From Rhizophlyctis rosea (taxonomy: Eukaryota > Chytridiomycota > Chytridiomycetes > Rhizophlyctidales > Rhizophlyctidaceae): a stretch of DNA of 64,000 bases. The position numbers and the translations under genes are program-made. The stretch covers positions 372,001 to 436,000 of the forward strand of contig JADGJC010000002.1 of assembly GCA_027596075.1 (NCBI GenBank). Reading direction: 5' to 3'. Shown piece by piece: positions 1-12,233 of this stretch. Position 1 is the first letter of the stretch, and each line of letters opens with the position of its first letter. The notes beneath the pieces are model-generated. The model saw only the letters and a program-made list of their open reading frames with translations. It was not told where the DNA came from and did no database searches.

Positions 1-2304
1 CTATGTTCGAAGCAGGCGCAGAATTAAACTGGCACCGGCTGCTGCAGAGCATCTTGCTGCTCCTACGAGAAGAGCCGCTGCAGCGCGTGGTGCAACCTCA
101 ATGAGCCGCGGTATCAAAGTGGAACGGACTACTGCTGACCATGCCACCGCACAATTGGACCACGGTATAAAACCGGAACCGGCTACTGCTGAACATCCTG
201 CTGGACAACCGACACAACGCGGACCACCCACTACCCCAAAACGAGAGAAGAATGACAAATCGATGAAGACTGACTTGGCTTTCGTGGCTCCCCGTTCCTT
301 CCGTGGACTATATCTGCCGGGATACGCACACATGGCCGGACTCATTGAGGGGAATGCGGACACGCGTGATTTGGTCTGGCGAGAGGAGAATCAGCAACCA
401 ATCCCCTACGCGCCACATGCGAACTTCAATCAAGAACAATGCATCCGAGCATATCAGTGAGTCATGCTGATATTTGATAACAACCTCTGTGCCATCAATT
501 GATCATAAATTATCTATGCCGCCACTAGAGCCTTGAAGTTGATCTTCCAATTCTTTGGTCGCATACACCCGCCCGTCCGTCCCTACTGGGCTCCTCCCGG
601 CCCAGAAAAGTTGCAAGTCAGTCCACTTCGCGCACTTCACCTCCCCAGATACGGGCATGTGGCCGAGTTCGTTGAGGCAGATCCCGATACAATGGATGTG
701 ATGTGGAAAGAGCAGAATGGCGTTGCTGTTCCGCATCTTGAGCAGATGAAGCCGCTGGAGAAGAGAAAGCGTGCGAATCAGTACGTTGAACATTTCCATG
801 CTATACTGGGTTTTATACTGATCGATTCTCCGTGTGGCTGCTCCTATTTCAGCGTCCTAAAGGACATCTTAGCCGTTTGTGACCTACCCTATCGTCAAGA
901 GTGGTTTCCTGTACTGGAAAATGGTCAGGGCTTGGAAACTTCGGCAAACAAGATGACAGATCATCAGGTGGAGATCAGGAGAGAAGTGAACGAACAGAAT
1001 CGGGAAGGGCGGGGCAAAGGAAGTCAGGAACCGAACCACAACGGCAACGGGAAGGGAAATCCAAAAGCGAAGAGCAAAAAGACGCAGGTTCAGGACGGGA
1101 GGGGGGACGAGCGGGAGCACATGAACTTCTACCCGCTGTGCGCACTCCAACTGGGGAAATACAAAGATGTTGCCCCGATCATCGAAAGTCATGCCGACAC
1201 ATGCACGCTACTTTGGCGGCGTACGAATTTGAAACCCTATGAAGCCGTGCCACACTTCCTGTGTGAAGATGCTACTGAGGAGCAGGAAGTCCGAGCCAAC
1301 CAGTAAGGACCAACTTTCTGCACGTTGAGCTATGATACAATGCACATCTGTTCCTATTTACTGATGATTTGGGCTAGTGCGATCGAGGTGGCATTCAGAA
1401 GTTGCAATCTCAATCTCAAGGCTGAAAACCGAGTTCGTTCGTTCCCGAAGAATCGTGGGTTGCAAGAACGGTGGTTCCCGTTGGTGGTGCAGCAACGGGA
1501 TGAGGAAGTACGACTTGCCGAAGCTCACAGAGCCAAAAGAACTGCAGTCAAGTCGAAAACGGATCGTATTGTGTTCTTTGACATTGACACTTCCATGGTA
1601 AGGTACTCGTGTAATGTAGAGTGCGTTGTCGCCTTTAATGACGCACAATGTCTTTCAGGAGGAGCATCGTGCGCAGAATTCAAAGTACGCCTGCGATCCT
1701 GATCCAAAATGGAAGAGGGACACGCATGAATTGGAGAGCCAAAGCAGCAAGCGTGCCCGCATCGATGTTGAGCAATCTGACATTGATGAAGTTGTGAATC
1801 ATCTGATCTGGTCCACCATCGCCGGCGAAGGAGACGACATCGAGGATGACGGTATCCACGTTGGGCCGCAGCGGGTCAGTCTCCGGGACCCGCTGTCAAT
1901 GCTGCGCATCCGCACGCCTGTGAAGGGGAGGGGATGTCGTCATCTCGGCTGCTTTGACCTCGATACGTACGTCCGTTTGAACGAAAGTCTTCCGAAATTC
2001 AAGTGCCCAGTGTGTGATGCGAAACTGACGGATGATACAGGGGTGAGTTCTAGCTCGAACTGCATTTGTTAATCATTCGGCAGTGGTTCATTTTCAGTCG
2101 GGTTATCATGCTTATACTCATATGATTCTGCTTTTTGCTTAAACATAGAATCTTTTGGAAGATTCCTTCTTCAAGGCCCTTCTCGACACATATCCCGCTG
2201 CCGACACCGTTTGGGTGTACGCGGACGGGACCCATTCTGCGGAATGGCACGGATTCAAGACGACCAATACGACGAGCGAGTTCATCATTCTGGATGACGA
2301 CTAA
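1..2304 (+). CDS. SP-RING (MIZ-type) SUMO E3 ligase-like protein, 5' partial
   Basis: The frame is open from the left edge, so the start lies outside the window. Exons by eye: <2..456, 529..780, 853..1302, 1378..1597, 1659..2042, 2149..2304. The fifth exon carries a PIAS/Siz-type SP-RING: CRHLGCF, then about 20 residues, then KCPVCD, which supplies the C-x-H, C and C-x-x-C zinc ligands. The last exon holds the acidic/hydrophobic tail seen after this ring in PIAS proteins and ends FIILDDD, which looks like a SUMO-interaction motif. Known role of the family: transfer of SUMO from Ubc9 to targets in the nucleus. The N-terminal half is unusual: three similar modules (core LHLPxYxHVA...VWREEN) each end at an intron in the same phase. 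IKVE and IKPE in the first exon fit the psi-K-x-E SUMO acceptor consensus. I see no clear SAP or PINIT domain in the visible part. Confidence 0.78.
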
Positions 2305-3423
2305 GAGTGTTTACGAAGAATGGTATGCCAAATTCAAAGTTTTCCCTGTTGGCGTTGCCCTTTCTGACTTCGACACTTTGGATAGACATCTGCATGGGCG
2401 TTCAGACAAAGTATCAGACGAACAGGCTTTTGCTCAAAGAGAAAGGTCACAAAATTTGTCTATTGGACTGTCTGACTTTCCGCCATTGAACCAGCAGCGG
2501 GATGGTGGATTGCTTAGCGTGTGTATTCAAAGTCCTCAAAAGTCCATGTTCTCAATTTGCAAGTATCATCAGTGTGACAGTATAAGATGCTGCGTGAACT
2601 CTTATGGGATTCATTATGTTGACGCAAACAAAATGCCGGGAATGGAGTGATACCGATCCTCAATCGAATATCACACACAACTTTGATGAGCAATACCTTG
2701 CAAACTTTTCTGAACATGGTATATTGGCAATAGTACAGACAGAAAAGAAATATAAAGGGATAAGCTGTACAAAAGGAAAAAAAAGGACGAGATCCAGTCC
2801 CGCCCACAAGAAGAATGGTTTGCACAGACGAAAAACACCTTCAGTCTCCCATCGTCGTACTATCAGTCGGTTCTTATGACCTACCCCAACCCCACCCTCC
2901 TCGCCATACTATCAGTCGGTTCTTATTACCAAACCCAACCCCCAACCCCCTATTCCGGCCAACAAAAACAACACTGAACTGACTCCCCAACGCCTCCCTC
3001 CCCCTCCTGCGTGCAAAAATATCTAACAAATAAATGGGTATATCATCCCCTCCCAACTCTAACTCTACATTTTTGTTCCCCCCACCTCCCCGAAATGATG
3101 ATGATACAAATATAGTCAAAAAAAGGTATAAATGATGAATGTATACGATTGCTTTTTGCAACCCGCCCGCGTTCACCCGGCCGCACGTATGTAAATGGTG
3201 ACCGCCGGATTCCCGCGTTTGTTGTTCCCGGCTTTTGAGGTTTGCTCCCGACGAGGTTGAAGAAATAGGGCGGTGGAAGATGTGAGAAATAGGATGAGAA
3301 ATAGGATGGGGTTTCCGAAGTACGCGAGAAATAGGACGAGTGGTGAGAAATAGATGGGGTTTTGTCGTGGAGATATGGATCGGAAGAAGATGCCGGGAAC
3401 AACGAGACATGCAGGGAGCCCGA
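2305..3423. other. Intergenic region between convergent genes
   Basis: No convincing gene; the open frames here are short or low-complexity. It contains a 20-bp direct repeat (2858-2877 and 2907-2926) and a purine-rich stretch around 3280-3355 where GAGAAATAGGA-like units recur about four times. Confidence 0.6.
2858..2926. repeat. 20-bp direct repeat, two copies 49 bp apart
   Basis: TACTATCAGTCGGTTCTTAT occurs at 2858-2877 and again at 2907-2926. Each copy is followed by a C-rich, CCAACCCC-like segment, so the repeated unit is about 49 bp and partly degenerate. Confidence 0.85.
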
Positions 3424-5101
3424 TCAGTGCTCCTTCACCTGGCCCCTGCCGTGCTCATCGACGTCGGGTCCAAGTTGAGAGTCTGGAGTAGCATCGCCCG
3501 ACCTGTAGCCGCTATCCAGGGTATCGCTGCTCGAGCGCCGGCGCAGGTCTTCTTTCGGGGATGGAGGGGGAGATTGACAATCGATGGTTGGATCTTCCAA
3601 CGATGCAGCACGGAGACGGCATGAGAGTCCTATTCGACGTGCACAGTTGACTTCCATGTACATCCATTGCTCGGGATTGGATGAGATCTGCTCGTACGTC
3701 CATGTTTCCCCTTTCCAGGGTGTACGACTGAAAGTCTGGATGGTGATGGGATCGAGATTGTCTTCGTCGGGTGAGGGAACGCGGCGGCGTCTACGAGCAG
3801 ATTTCGATTTGACAGGTGCCGGTTGGTTGATGGAAGGTGGTGGTTGGGATGGCGGTGGAGATGGCGGAGAGGCTGGTGGGTTCGGAGTTTTCGCGGCTTC
3901 AAGGGAAAAGTACCATTCGTAAAGATTTCCGCGTAGCGTCTGGAATGGCGTGCGGTCTGCCTCACTTTGCCGGGATACGATTGGTTTTTTGTTGCCAAAC
4001 AGCTTTTGGTTTATGCAATAGCTCGCGAATTGTAGAAGGATGTTGAAGCACCATCGGTAGACTCCGAAGATCGTTTGAACCAAGGAATAGAACCTCGACG
4101 TGACACACATCCAGCGGATGACTCTGAAGAATGAGGTGACCGACCAGAAAAGCCTGTAATAACAAATCCACCTTCAACATGGAATTCTGAGTGAGAATGC
4201 AAGCAATATGCACTTACGCTGGACAAGCAATGTCGCAAACAATGGCGACTGCCAATCCAATACCCCAAATCGTGCCGACCAACCCGCCAAACACCCAATA
4301 ATACATGGCGGTGGAATTGACGCAAAGCCATTTGTACATGTCATCCGCCTTTTTGTATGTCCACGCTTCGAGAGCCCGCACGGTATCCGAGAACAGCCAT
4401 TTGACGACTCTGTAGATGCGCTTTGCGACCCCGATCCAGAAGCTCAGGTAGAGAGATGTGAAGAAGATGAAGACGTTGAAGGGGAGCCAGCAAATGACAG
4501 CGGTGACGGCAAGAAGGAAGGACCACAGAATCATGAGGAAGGAGATGGACTGTTCGGCTGGTTGGTCATCAGTTGAGAAGGAGTCGCGGCCGCGTCCTCG
4601 AGGTGCTTTCGTGGTTGGACCTCTGAATATGGCAAGGTCAGAATTAGCAAAAGGGATGTGACGAACTGAATCTCACCCAAACACCTACCCGTTCATTGAC
4701 TCGCGTTTGGGGTCAGCAACAGGCCGACTGCGTTGGTTTGCAGCTGGCGGCGCATGGGGCAACTCTCGTGACGATGGTGGGTCTTCGGGTTTCGGGTTGA
4801 CGTATTCACGCCGGCCGCACTGTTGCTGTTGGTAGGGTTGCGGACTTCGCTGTCTGCGCCTGGTGGTAGTAGAAGAACGTGAAGTGGACGGGAAGGGAGG
4901 GGACACGGGCGGTGAGGCGGGAAGTTGCATTGACGGCGCGGGAGAGGATGGAAGGTACACAGCGGATTTTGACTTTGCTGTGGGAAGAGGAGAAGTCATG
5001 GTTGCGATGATGGGTGTTGGAGTGCGAACAGGCATGTTGGTAGGGCGATAATAGTGGAGGGGCAAACCGTTGAAGATTGCGATGAATTTCACACCATCCA
5101 T
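3424..5101 (-). CDS. Multi-pass membrane protein of unknown function
   Basis: Exons 5101..4689, 4622..4218 and 4153..3424 join in phase to about 515 residues. The first exon is cytosol-like: Pro/Ser-rich with RRRQRSPQPYQQQQ. The second carries hydrophobic stretches (MILWSFLLAVTAVICWLPFN..., then AMYYWVFGGLVGTIWGIGLA) separated by an amphipathic Trp/Lys-rich loop. The third adds another short hydrophobic segment, a PPSPPPSQPPP stretch, an SARRRRRVPSPDED basic/acidic patch and a Ser-rich tail, which look like phosphorylation-prone cytosolic regions. I do not recognise the family. An alternative in-frame start is at 5035 (MPVRTPTP). A CT-rich tract (GA-rich on +, about 5190-5208) would lie in the 5' leader. 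Confidence 0.62.
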
Positions 5102-6232
5102 GTGGCAAATAGAACAGGTGCTGTCAAAGAACGAGTTTGACAGGTTTGAAAAGGGAAGGAGAAGGGAAGAAAGAGTGGAGGGTGTGAGAGTGAGAGAGAG
5201 AGAGAGACTGCACAAATCAAGGCATGAATATAGATTAGGAATGTGGCTCAGTGGCTGTCTCCAGGGATGGAAGAGGGTCATCATGAGGATGTCTCAAATG
5301 AGAGAGATATGCCACTTATGTGTTCTCAATGCCACTTATGCAAGCAATGCTAACGATGTACAAGCAATGCAAACCCCGATCAACACAGTCTTGTGTGTGT
5401 GTCTTCAATGCATACATTCACCATTGGACTATTGGATGAGACACGACGATGATCTCTTACCAGGATCAGCGACAATAAGCGGGCAAAACTCTCGAAGGTC
5501 CGCTTGCTTGGATATATTATGGAGAGTGCCTTTCATTCATCAGAGCGAAGATAGAGCCGACACGCTTGAAGGGTTCCAGCAATTCCCAATTTCCCACAGT
5601 TCCAAAGCAGCGGGATCGGAGCCCTTCGGGAGACAAGCAATTAACGCGTCATTGAGAGTGACACAAGAAAAGGTTAGGTCGCCAACCAATGCCCGGCTTT
5701 CACGTGCGTATGTGCGTGGGCGGATGGGCCCATGTGGACTACGCTATCCGTTCCTAGCTTGGTATCCAAGATTATCAATGCTTTATCCTCAAAGTAAACA
5801 AAGTCGCAAGGGTCGCGCATTGATGGGCGCAGCGTGGCGTCATTGCCACACGGCCCACAGGGAGCACTTGGGGACCTCACCAGGGACCTCACCCACACCT
5901 GTCAACTCCATCTCTCTTTCCCCAACCAATTTCAACAACGATAAAGACCCTATACTTGAACTTTGACCGCGATCGCGTTCCAAGCACCGAGGCTCTGTGG
6001 CTCACGATGTGCTATAGACCTCAACTTTGCTAGCAGATCAGTCCAAATTGGGTCTTCAGCGCGGGTTGGCAATCACGGGACCTACACTACGACTTGCTTT
6101 TCCTGTTCGTGTGTGAGAGTTTCTGCAGCTTCACGCAGCAATGAGGGCAACACTGACCCCTTTTCAGCAGTTTTAACTTGGTTTTGGACCTCTCTTCCCC
6201 AACTTCGCGTAAACAAGCCGGACTCGACAGTC
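5102..6232. promoter_or_regulatory. Divergent intergenic region, membrane protein gene / SPT7
   Basis: About 1.1 kb separates the start of the minus-strand membrane protein gene from SPT7. An open frame runs through much of it, but its translation has no recognisable domain and I read it as promoter and leader sequence. No clear TATA element was identified. Confidence 0.4.
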
Positions 6233-9200
6233 ATGAACCGCAAGCACTTTGAAATTGCCCGCCGGCTGGTCCACAATAAAAGGTGGAAAATTTACCTAAC
6301 CGCCGCTGAAGGCGAGGTCTTTGAGGAAATATGTCGCGACGAAAGTGCGTGGCACCGGTTCTTCCAAGATCCGGAAAAGGTTCTCGCTGAGTCTGGGAAG
6401 GGTACGTTATGCGCGTTGCTTAGGGTAGGACTGCAATCCAACAACTTCCCACGCAGGGCAGCGCACGGTTCGACCTTCCGCATCGAATGATTCCGACAGC
6501 GAACCCTTGCCGTTCGCTCAAGTGGTTGCCGCTCGGATCCGGACTATGATCTTTGAGCAACTACTTCCTGACCTCTTCCCGCAAGTCAAGGACACATGCA
6601 CGGCAATCATCGACTCCGCAGACTTGATGCAGCCTCTCTTCCCCATAAGCATCCCCTCCATCGTCACCACTGCCCCAATCTTGAGTACGCGCATGATTGT
6701 GGATGAAGATGACGATTACGATATGCCGAACACGGATGCAACCATTGTGGCAAACGGAACTGGTATGAGCTGCTCTGGAGCGGACACATTTACCAAATCA
6801 TTGAACAATACAGCAGGAAGTGCTACTCCAGAACCAGCAGCAATAGAAGAGGAGGACTCGTATGAAGATCTTATACCCGTTGATGATATGTACTTCAGTG
6901 TTGAAAATGATGCGGACGCTGTGGAGGAATACAATAAGAATCAGGAGAAATTGCTACTTGAGGACTACCCTTCGCCAGCCCCATCGACGCCGGCCGATGT
7001 CCCAACGGTATGCGTGATTTTGATGTGCTTTGTTGTTCAGACGCGTTGAGCTCATTGGGATTTGATTCGATCAGAATGAGACAGGGCCAGATGTGCATGA
7101 GAGTTTGAAAGTGAGCAACCCTTCCGTTTCTTACATGTAGTTCCATTGCTGACAGTTTTGGCTTCCAGTACCTGTATCAGACCATCAAAAAGGATGTTGT
7201 GCCAGAGAAACTCGATGAGTTAAGGGAGCTGTTGGTGCAAGTTCGACCAAGCCGGTCGAAATGGGTGCGTATATGCATATGATGGCGAAACCTGTTTGGT
7301 GTATGTCTCATGCATGTGTTGCAGGCGAATCCAGAACGAGTTGGTCAAGAGCAACTCTATGAAGCGTTGGAAATGGTGCTGAATGAGCTTCGGGCATATA
7401 CGGTAAGGATGTAAAGCGGAATGGCACAGCTTCTGAAGTGGGTAGCTGATCAATCGTGCAGGAACATTCACGACCCTTCCTCGAGCCGGTTTCGAAGCGT
7501 GAGGTTCCGACATATTATGACGGTTAGTGATATGCGTACCGGCTGGTCATCACTGCTTCCGGCTCACGTTCTTTAACTAGTCATCAAGAACCCCATGGAT
7601 TTGAAGACGGTAAAGTGGATCGCGAAAGTTCCCTTTCATGCACAAAATCGCTTGAGGTGCTTACTGCTTCGATTGAGGTAGATGGGCGTAAAGCTACGAA
7701 ACTTGGAGTACAACAGCAAAGACGAATTTGCATCAGATCTGTATCTCATCTGGTCAAATTGCATGCAGTTTAATGTTGATCCGGTAACGGCTGATGGGAT
7801 CGGACCGTGTGTTACTCAACATGCTAAATTCCCACTCATACAACAGGATAGTATCTATCGGAAGCACGCGACCGCAATGAAGAGGAAGACAACTGATTTG
7901 CTGAAGAAAGTACCAAATATCACCATCGTTAAGGTGAAAGGGGATGATTCGGATTCTGACGATGGTATGTCCAACAGTGGTGCTGAGGGAATTGTTGCAG
8001 GAGCTGACATGCGCATTCAGAGAAAGAACCGAGAGCAGGAGAGTCACTCTCCAGAGCCGTTTCAGTCAGCGAGGTGGGCTTTGTGTACATCAACGTTTTT
8101 CATTTTGCGCAGTCCAACCGACCATGGTATCAGGGTGACGACCATCAAATGTTGGAACCAGTCAAGATGGAAGTGGACGAATTCAATGGAGTGTCGGATG
8201 GACTGGTAGTTCCGGCGGGGTCAATGGGCGTTGACGATGTAGCAGAATCATTACGTGCTCCGTCAGCGGATGTACCGAATGGAGTTGATGTGCGCCCGCC
8301 CGACGAGGTTGCGGACACGCAGCCTGGTAACGACGCCGAAAATGGTTTGGAAGACATTGTGGACGAAGGAAGCCTTCAAATGCGGCGATGGAAAGGATTG
8401 ACGTTGAAACATCGGCATGACGTTTGGGTGAGTACGGCGGTCATGCGTGTGGACTGGTACGCTAGTCAATTCTGACCGTGTGTCGTGCACAGAAATGGCG
8501 AGAAGAACAAAGCTCGGTGCGGTTTGCAGATAGGAAAGCTTTGTCAAGAAAGGGAAATCAGATGGATGAGTTCGTTGAGGGCAATAGGGAGATGGAACAT
8601 CGGAACAAGCGACGGAGAACAATATTGGGATCAGTATCTGTGGGACAAAGCCGGCCGCACTTGGTTGAAGCAGATCAGGTGCATGATGAAGATGAAATGC
8701 TTCGAGCGTCCGCATTCCTTCCTGAGACGATGTACCCCTTGGGCTCCTTTCCGGCGCTGTGTACGCCTGGGGCGGACAGTTCGGTTGATCCAGCAGACCA
8801 GTTTCTGCTTTCGCGATGGAGGTACGTTCTAGCTTCAAAATTTCTATGGTCGTCATTTGGCTGACTTGCGCCCTTAGGAATCGATGTAAAGAGATGCCGT
8901 CCTTATCCGACTTCCAAGCAATACAAACACTTGAAATGGGACGATTAGCAAGGACAGTTCACCACAACATTCAGGAACACAAGCGAATACGAGAGTTACA
9001 CGCCAAAATCATCGCATATGACGTACGTACGAGATGAGATACTGGAATTATTGCCTGGCTTGCTGTCGTGGCTAACAATCATATATCCAGAACCTCCAAA
9101 ACGAACCCGGCGCACCCCCACAAGAACCTCCACCCCCTCCACCACCATTCCAACCGTACCGTGCAACGAGAGATGAGTCTACTTTACCGCCGTTGGTCAT

Positions 9201-10730
9201 GAACAATATCTCTGCCGGCAACTCGCTGCGGCATATTGCTACTATGCACTTGGCACATGCTGGGTTTGAAGGTTCGCCGTTTGGAGATGTGCCATGACGC
9301 CTTTCCAAAGCCTGACAAATGCTGTTTCTTCCGTCCAACAGCTGGAAACGCTATCGCCATCGCGACGTTGACGGATGCGGCGGAGCAGTATTTCTTGAAC
9401 ATTGGCAGGACGATGCGGGTGTATTTGGATAAGTTTGGGAAGGCCTTCACGCCAGAGGTTAGTTTTTTACCATTACATTCGAGGTTGTTTGAAACATGAA
9501 AGAAATATATCTGATCTTCCGATTTACGAATTGCTCCAGACCATCTTGACGCACGTCCTACGCGAAAATGGCATTGACGCCGCGTCGCATTTGGATACGT
9601 TTATGCGAGTTGATATTCAACGACATGGAGCTAAATTGGTTGATTTGCGGAAGAAGTTGGATTATGCGTATAAGGATATGGTTCGGGTGAGTGGATGTTG
9701 CAGTGATGGGTGTTGGCGGAAACTATCGTCCCTGATGCATGCTTGTCGATTTCTTAGACACGAAGTGATCAAGAGGTGGCGGACGATGACTTCCAAGATG
9801 AGGATGCGCAGGAGCAGATCATGAGGTTTTTAGAGTCGACGTTTCAAATTCGGACACTATGGACGGACTGATCAATGCAATCTCCAACAGTGGAAACTTT
9901 TTCGGAGACCTGGGTGTGGACTTTCTAAATCTTGGAGAACTTGGACTTGGCTTCACGAATGTGAGTGCAGTATCAAAGTTATCTGAATGATGAGGAAACT
10001 CTGAACGGTCGTGGCATCTAGGTTCCGACTGAAATCTGGAATCGAAAATCTGAGAGACCCATACGAGCCCGAGTGCGCCGTCGATTACAACAAGTGTATG
10101 ATTTCTGCTTGAATCACGCATTGCATTTGGAACCAAATTTGACCTTGTCATTATTAGGGAGGAAGAGGAGGAGACACCAATACAGCCGTTGGAGAGATCA
10201 GGAACGCTCCTACCTTGGCGCCCCATCGATCCGGCGGGACAGATTGGGCTGCTCAAATCGTTTTACGAACGCAAGGTGGCGGAAGACGATATGGTGGAGG
10301 TATGTGTCATCGCTATGTGCCAACATTTGATGTCCCGAAACTAAGGTGTTGCTAATAGACGGAAGACAAAGACAAGTCAAAGGGGCCGTTCAAAAGCAAA
10401 TCACTACTGCGGATTGCCACTATGGGAAGAAAGCGTGCACCGGGTCCGGGAGGTGGTGGCGACGATGCGGCCAAGAAGAAAAAGAAAGGTCCCGATCCGG
10501 CCGTCAAAGCGGCCAAAGAAGCTGAGAAGCAGAAGAAGCAGGCCGAGAAAGCTGAGAAGCAACGACAAATGGCGGAGAAGAAAGCCAATAAAGGAAAGGT
10601 AAGATCGGTCTTTGGTGTTGATTGGATGTTTTGTCATTACGTTGTGTTCGCTATTTGGTGCGCTATCCTACGGCTACTTATGGAATTCACAATCTAGGGT
10701 AAGAAGGCTGGGCCCTCGGATCAGGCATGA
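6233..10730 (+). CDS. spt7: SAGA complex subunit Spt7 (bromodomain and histone-fold protein)
   Basis: Twenty-two exons sum to 1051 codons with the stop. Exons: 6233..6401, 6457..7007, 7075..7110, 7169..7264, 7325..7402, 7462..7522, 7581..7609, 7682..7783, 7847..7964, 8021..8073, 8113..8427, 8493..8821, 8878..9022, 9091..9271, 9342..9457, 9540..9686, 9758..9825, 9891..9960, 10022..10095, 10158..10299, 10359..10598, 10698..10730. Residues about 310-410 form an Spt7-type bromodomain (PVSKREVPTYYDVIKNPMDL..., IWSNCMQFNVDP, MKRKTTDLLKKVPNI). A histone fold follows (SLRHIATMHLAHAGFE...TDAAEQYFLNIGRTM), then the Spt7-specific NFFGDLGVDFLNLGELGLGF segment and PWRPIDPAGQIGLLKSFY. The C-terminus is Lys/Ala-rich. 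In yeast, Spt7 is the scaffold of SAGA and pairs with a partner histone fold. The splice pattern at 7965-8112 is the least certain part, with a possible 39-nt intron. ATG 6233 was chosen because conserved sequence begins there. Confidence 0.93.
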
Positions 10731-11078
10731 TTGAAGTAGCTATCTTGGATACGCCTGTATCCAAATTTCATGTACATAGTTCCCCATTTCGAAGTTTTGC
10801 ACCAACCAAAATGTACAAATAAATACAACCGGCTATGGTATCCCAGGACTTTTCCTCTAAAAACCCTCCAAACCAAACACCCCACAAAAAATATCCAAGA
10901 AGCAAACAAAATCTCATTTCCGCCGTTTGCCAGTCTTGCTCTTACTATTCGATCTACTATCACCTTTCAGGACCTTCCTCCTCCCAGACGACCTCGACGC
11001 AGATTTCTGCTTCTTCACCCCACCGATCGCTTTCGGTTGTGGTTTACACCAGGCTCCCCCCTAATCCGGTTCTTGAGC
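10731..11078. other. 3' flanks of convergent genes
   Basis: This is the space between the SPT7 stop and the glutaminyl cyclase stop on the other strand. It is AT-rich with A-runs near 10884-10912. Nothing coding is recognised. Confidence 0.5.
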
Positions 11079-12233
11079 TCATGGTGTCAATCCCAAATAT
11101 TCCGCCACCAAAACTCTAAATATCAATGCCAAATCCTGCACTGTTTCGGGTGATATCGCATCGGCGTTATCCGCTTCAGTATGCCACACCTGCGGGAACG
11201 GTTGAGCTATTGCATGGAGGATGGGAACACCGCGTTGGAGGAATGGGATGTGGTCATCCTCTACTGCTCCGCCGTTCAATTGGGATGAGATGACGTATCC
11301 GTGTCCGTTACGTGATGCCATGACGGATTGGAGGTTCTGTGTCATTAGACCTGCTTTAAGGAGACGGGATTGGATGTCGTATAGACGATCCCACATCCAT
11401 GTTGTGGATTTCTGAGTGTTGAATATGGAGGTGTCGGGTGTGCCTAGTAGGTCTAGGAGGACGAGGACGTCGATTGTTGAGAGGAGGTTGGTGTAGGAGG
11501 TTTCGCCTGTATCTTGGTTTATTCCGCTGGCTACGAGGGTGTTTTCCCACTTTTCTGCTAGGTGTCGCGAGCCGTAGATAGAGTCTGTGGACGTCCAATC
11601 GACGAAAGCTTCTTCGCCGTCGAAGAAGATTATTTGGAGGGTTAGGTCGTTGGTTTCTGTTGCTTCTAGGAGGGGGTTGAGGGTTGTGGCAATATCGACA
11701 AGGATTGCACAGGGGATTGCGGAGTCGGTTGCGCCTATGAAGTCAAAGTCTGGGAAGTATTTGGAGTCGAAGTGGGCTGCTAGGACTAGTTTACGCTGGG
11801 CGTCGGGGTTTTTGGTGACGATGATGTTGTTGAAGGGTTTGACTCCGTAAGGCGTTGTATCGTTGAAGTGGTCTTCTTCAATGTGCCAGTTGAGAGACTC
11901 GAATGTGGTTATGATGTGTTGCTGGACTTTACGATTGTTTTCCGTGCCGGAGACGCGTGGGATTAGGAAGGGAGAGAGGAGGGGACCTGTTGTTGAGTAG
12001 CTTGTTTTGATAGAAAGGGTTGAGAGGGAGTGTAAGTCGCTTTTTGAGGCGGTGGTGCGGAAGCGGGAGGTGGACTGGGATGAAGTTGAGGCGGAGGTGT
12101 TGTCGACAAAGGACAGACCGAGGAGGAGCAGGCAAATTGTAAGAACGGAGCATGATAGGAGAGCCCGCTTGGTGGAGCATTGGGCGACTGCCATTTTTAT
12201 GGATTCTCGCACTCTTTGAATGCGGTTCTGCAT
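11079..12233 (-). CDS. Glutaminyl-peptide cyclotransferase-like zinc enzyme (M28 family), membrane-anchored or secreted
   Basis: Single exon of about 384 residues. A basic N-terminus is followed by a hydrophobic segment (ALLSCSVLTICLLLLGLSF), so the protein is a signal-anchored or secretory-pathway protein. The catalytic domain shows the expected metal ligands in order: LAAHFDSK (His), GATDSAIPC (Asp), FFDGEEAF (Glu) and QVWHTEADN (His). The EDDHIPFLQRGVPILH stretch is typical of glutaminyl cyclases. The family converts N-terminal Gln or Glu of peptides to pyroglutamate; M28 aminopeptidases are the main alternative. The start could also be 12194 (MAVAQ). Upstream in-frame codons look like leader sequence. 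It lacks introns, unlike most neighbours. Confidence 0.86.
   Translation of the reverse strand: MQNRIQRVRESIKMAVAQCSTKRALLSCSVLTICLLLLGLSFVDNTSASTSSQSTSRFRTTASKSDLHSLSTLSIKTSYSTTGPLLSPFLIPRVSGTENNRKVQQHIITTFESLNWHIEEDHFNDTTPYGVKPFNNIIVTKNPDAQRKLVLAAHFDSKYFPDFDFIGATDSAIPCAILVDIATTLNPLLEATETNDLTLQIIFFDGEEAFVDWTSTDSIYGSRHLAEKWENTLVASGINQDTGETSYTNLLSTIDVLVLLDLLGTPDTSIFNTQKSTTWMWDRLYDIQSRLLKAGLMTQNLQSVMASRNGHGYVISSQLNGGAVEDDHIPFLQRGVPILHAIAQPFPQVWHTEADNADAISPETVQDLALIFRVLVAEYLGLTP

Noticed and set aside
5070..5966. Plus-strand 298-codon frame between the membrane protein gene and SPT7
   Set aside because: No recognisable motif, overlaps the first exon and probable leader of the minus-strand gene, and sits in the divergent promoter.
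5963..6232. Earlier start for SPT7 at 5963
   Set aside because: The 90 additional residues are low-conservation and Cys/Ser-rich; recognisable sequence starts at 6233.
8041..8112. A coding exon GFVYINVFHFAQ in SPT7 in place of the 39-nt intron
   Set aside because: The alternative with two introns gives a more typical hydrophilic linker, though the call is not firm.
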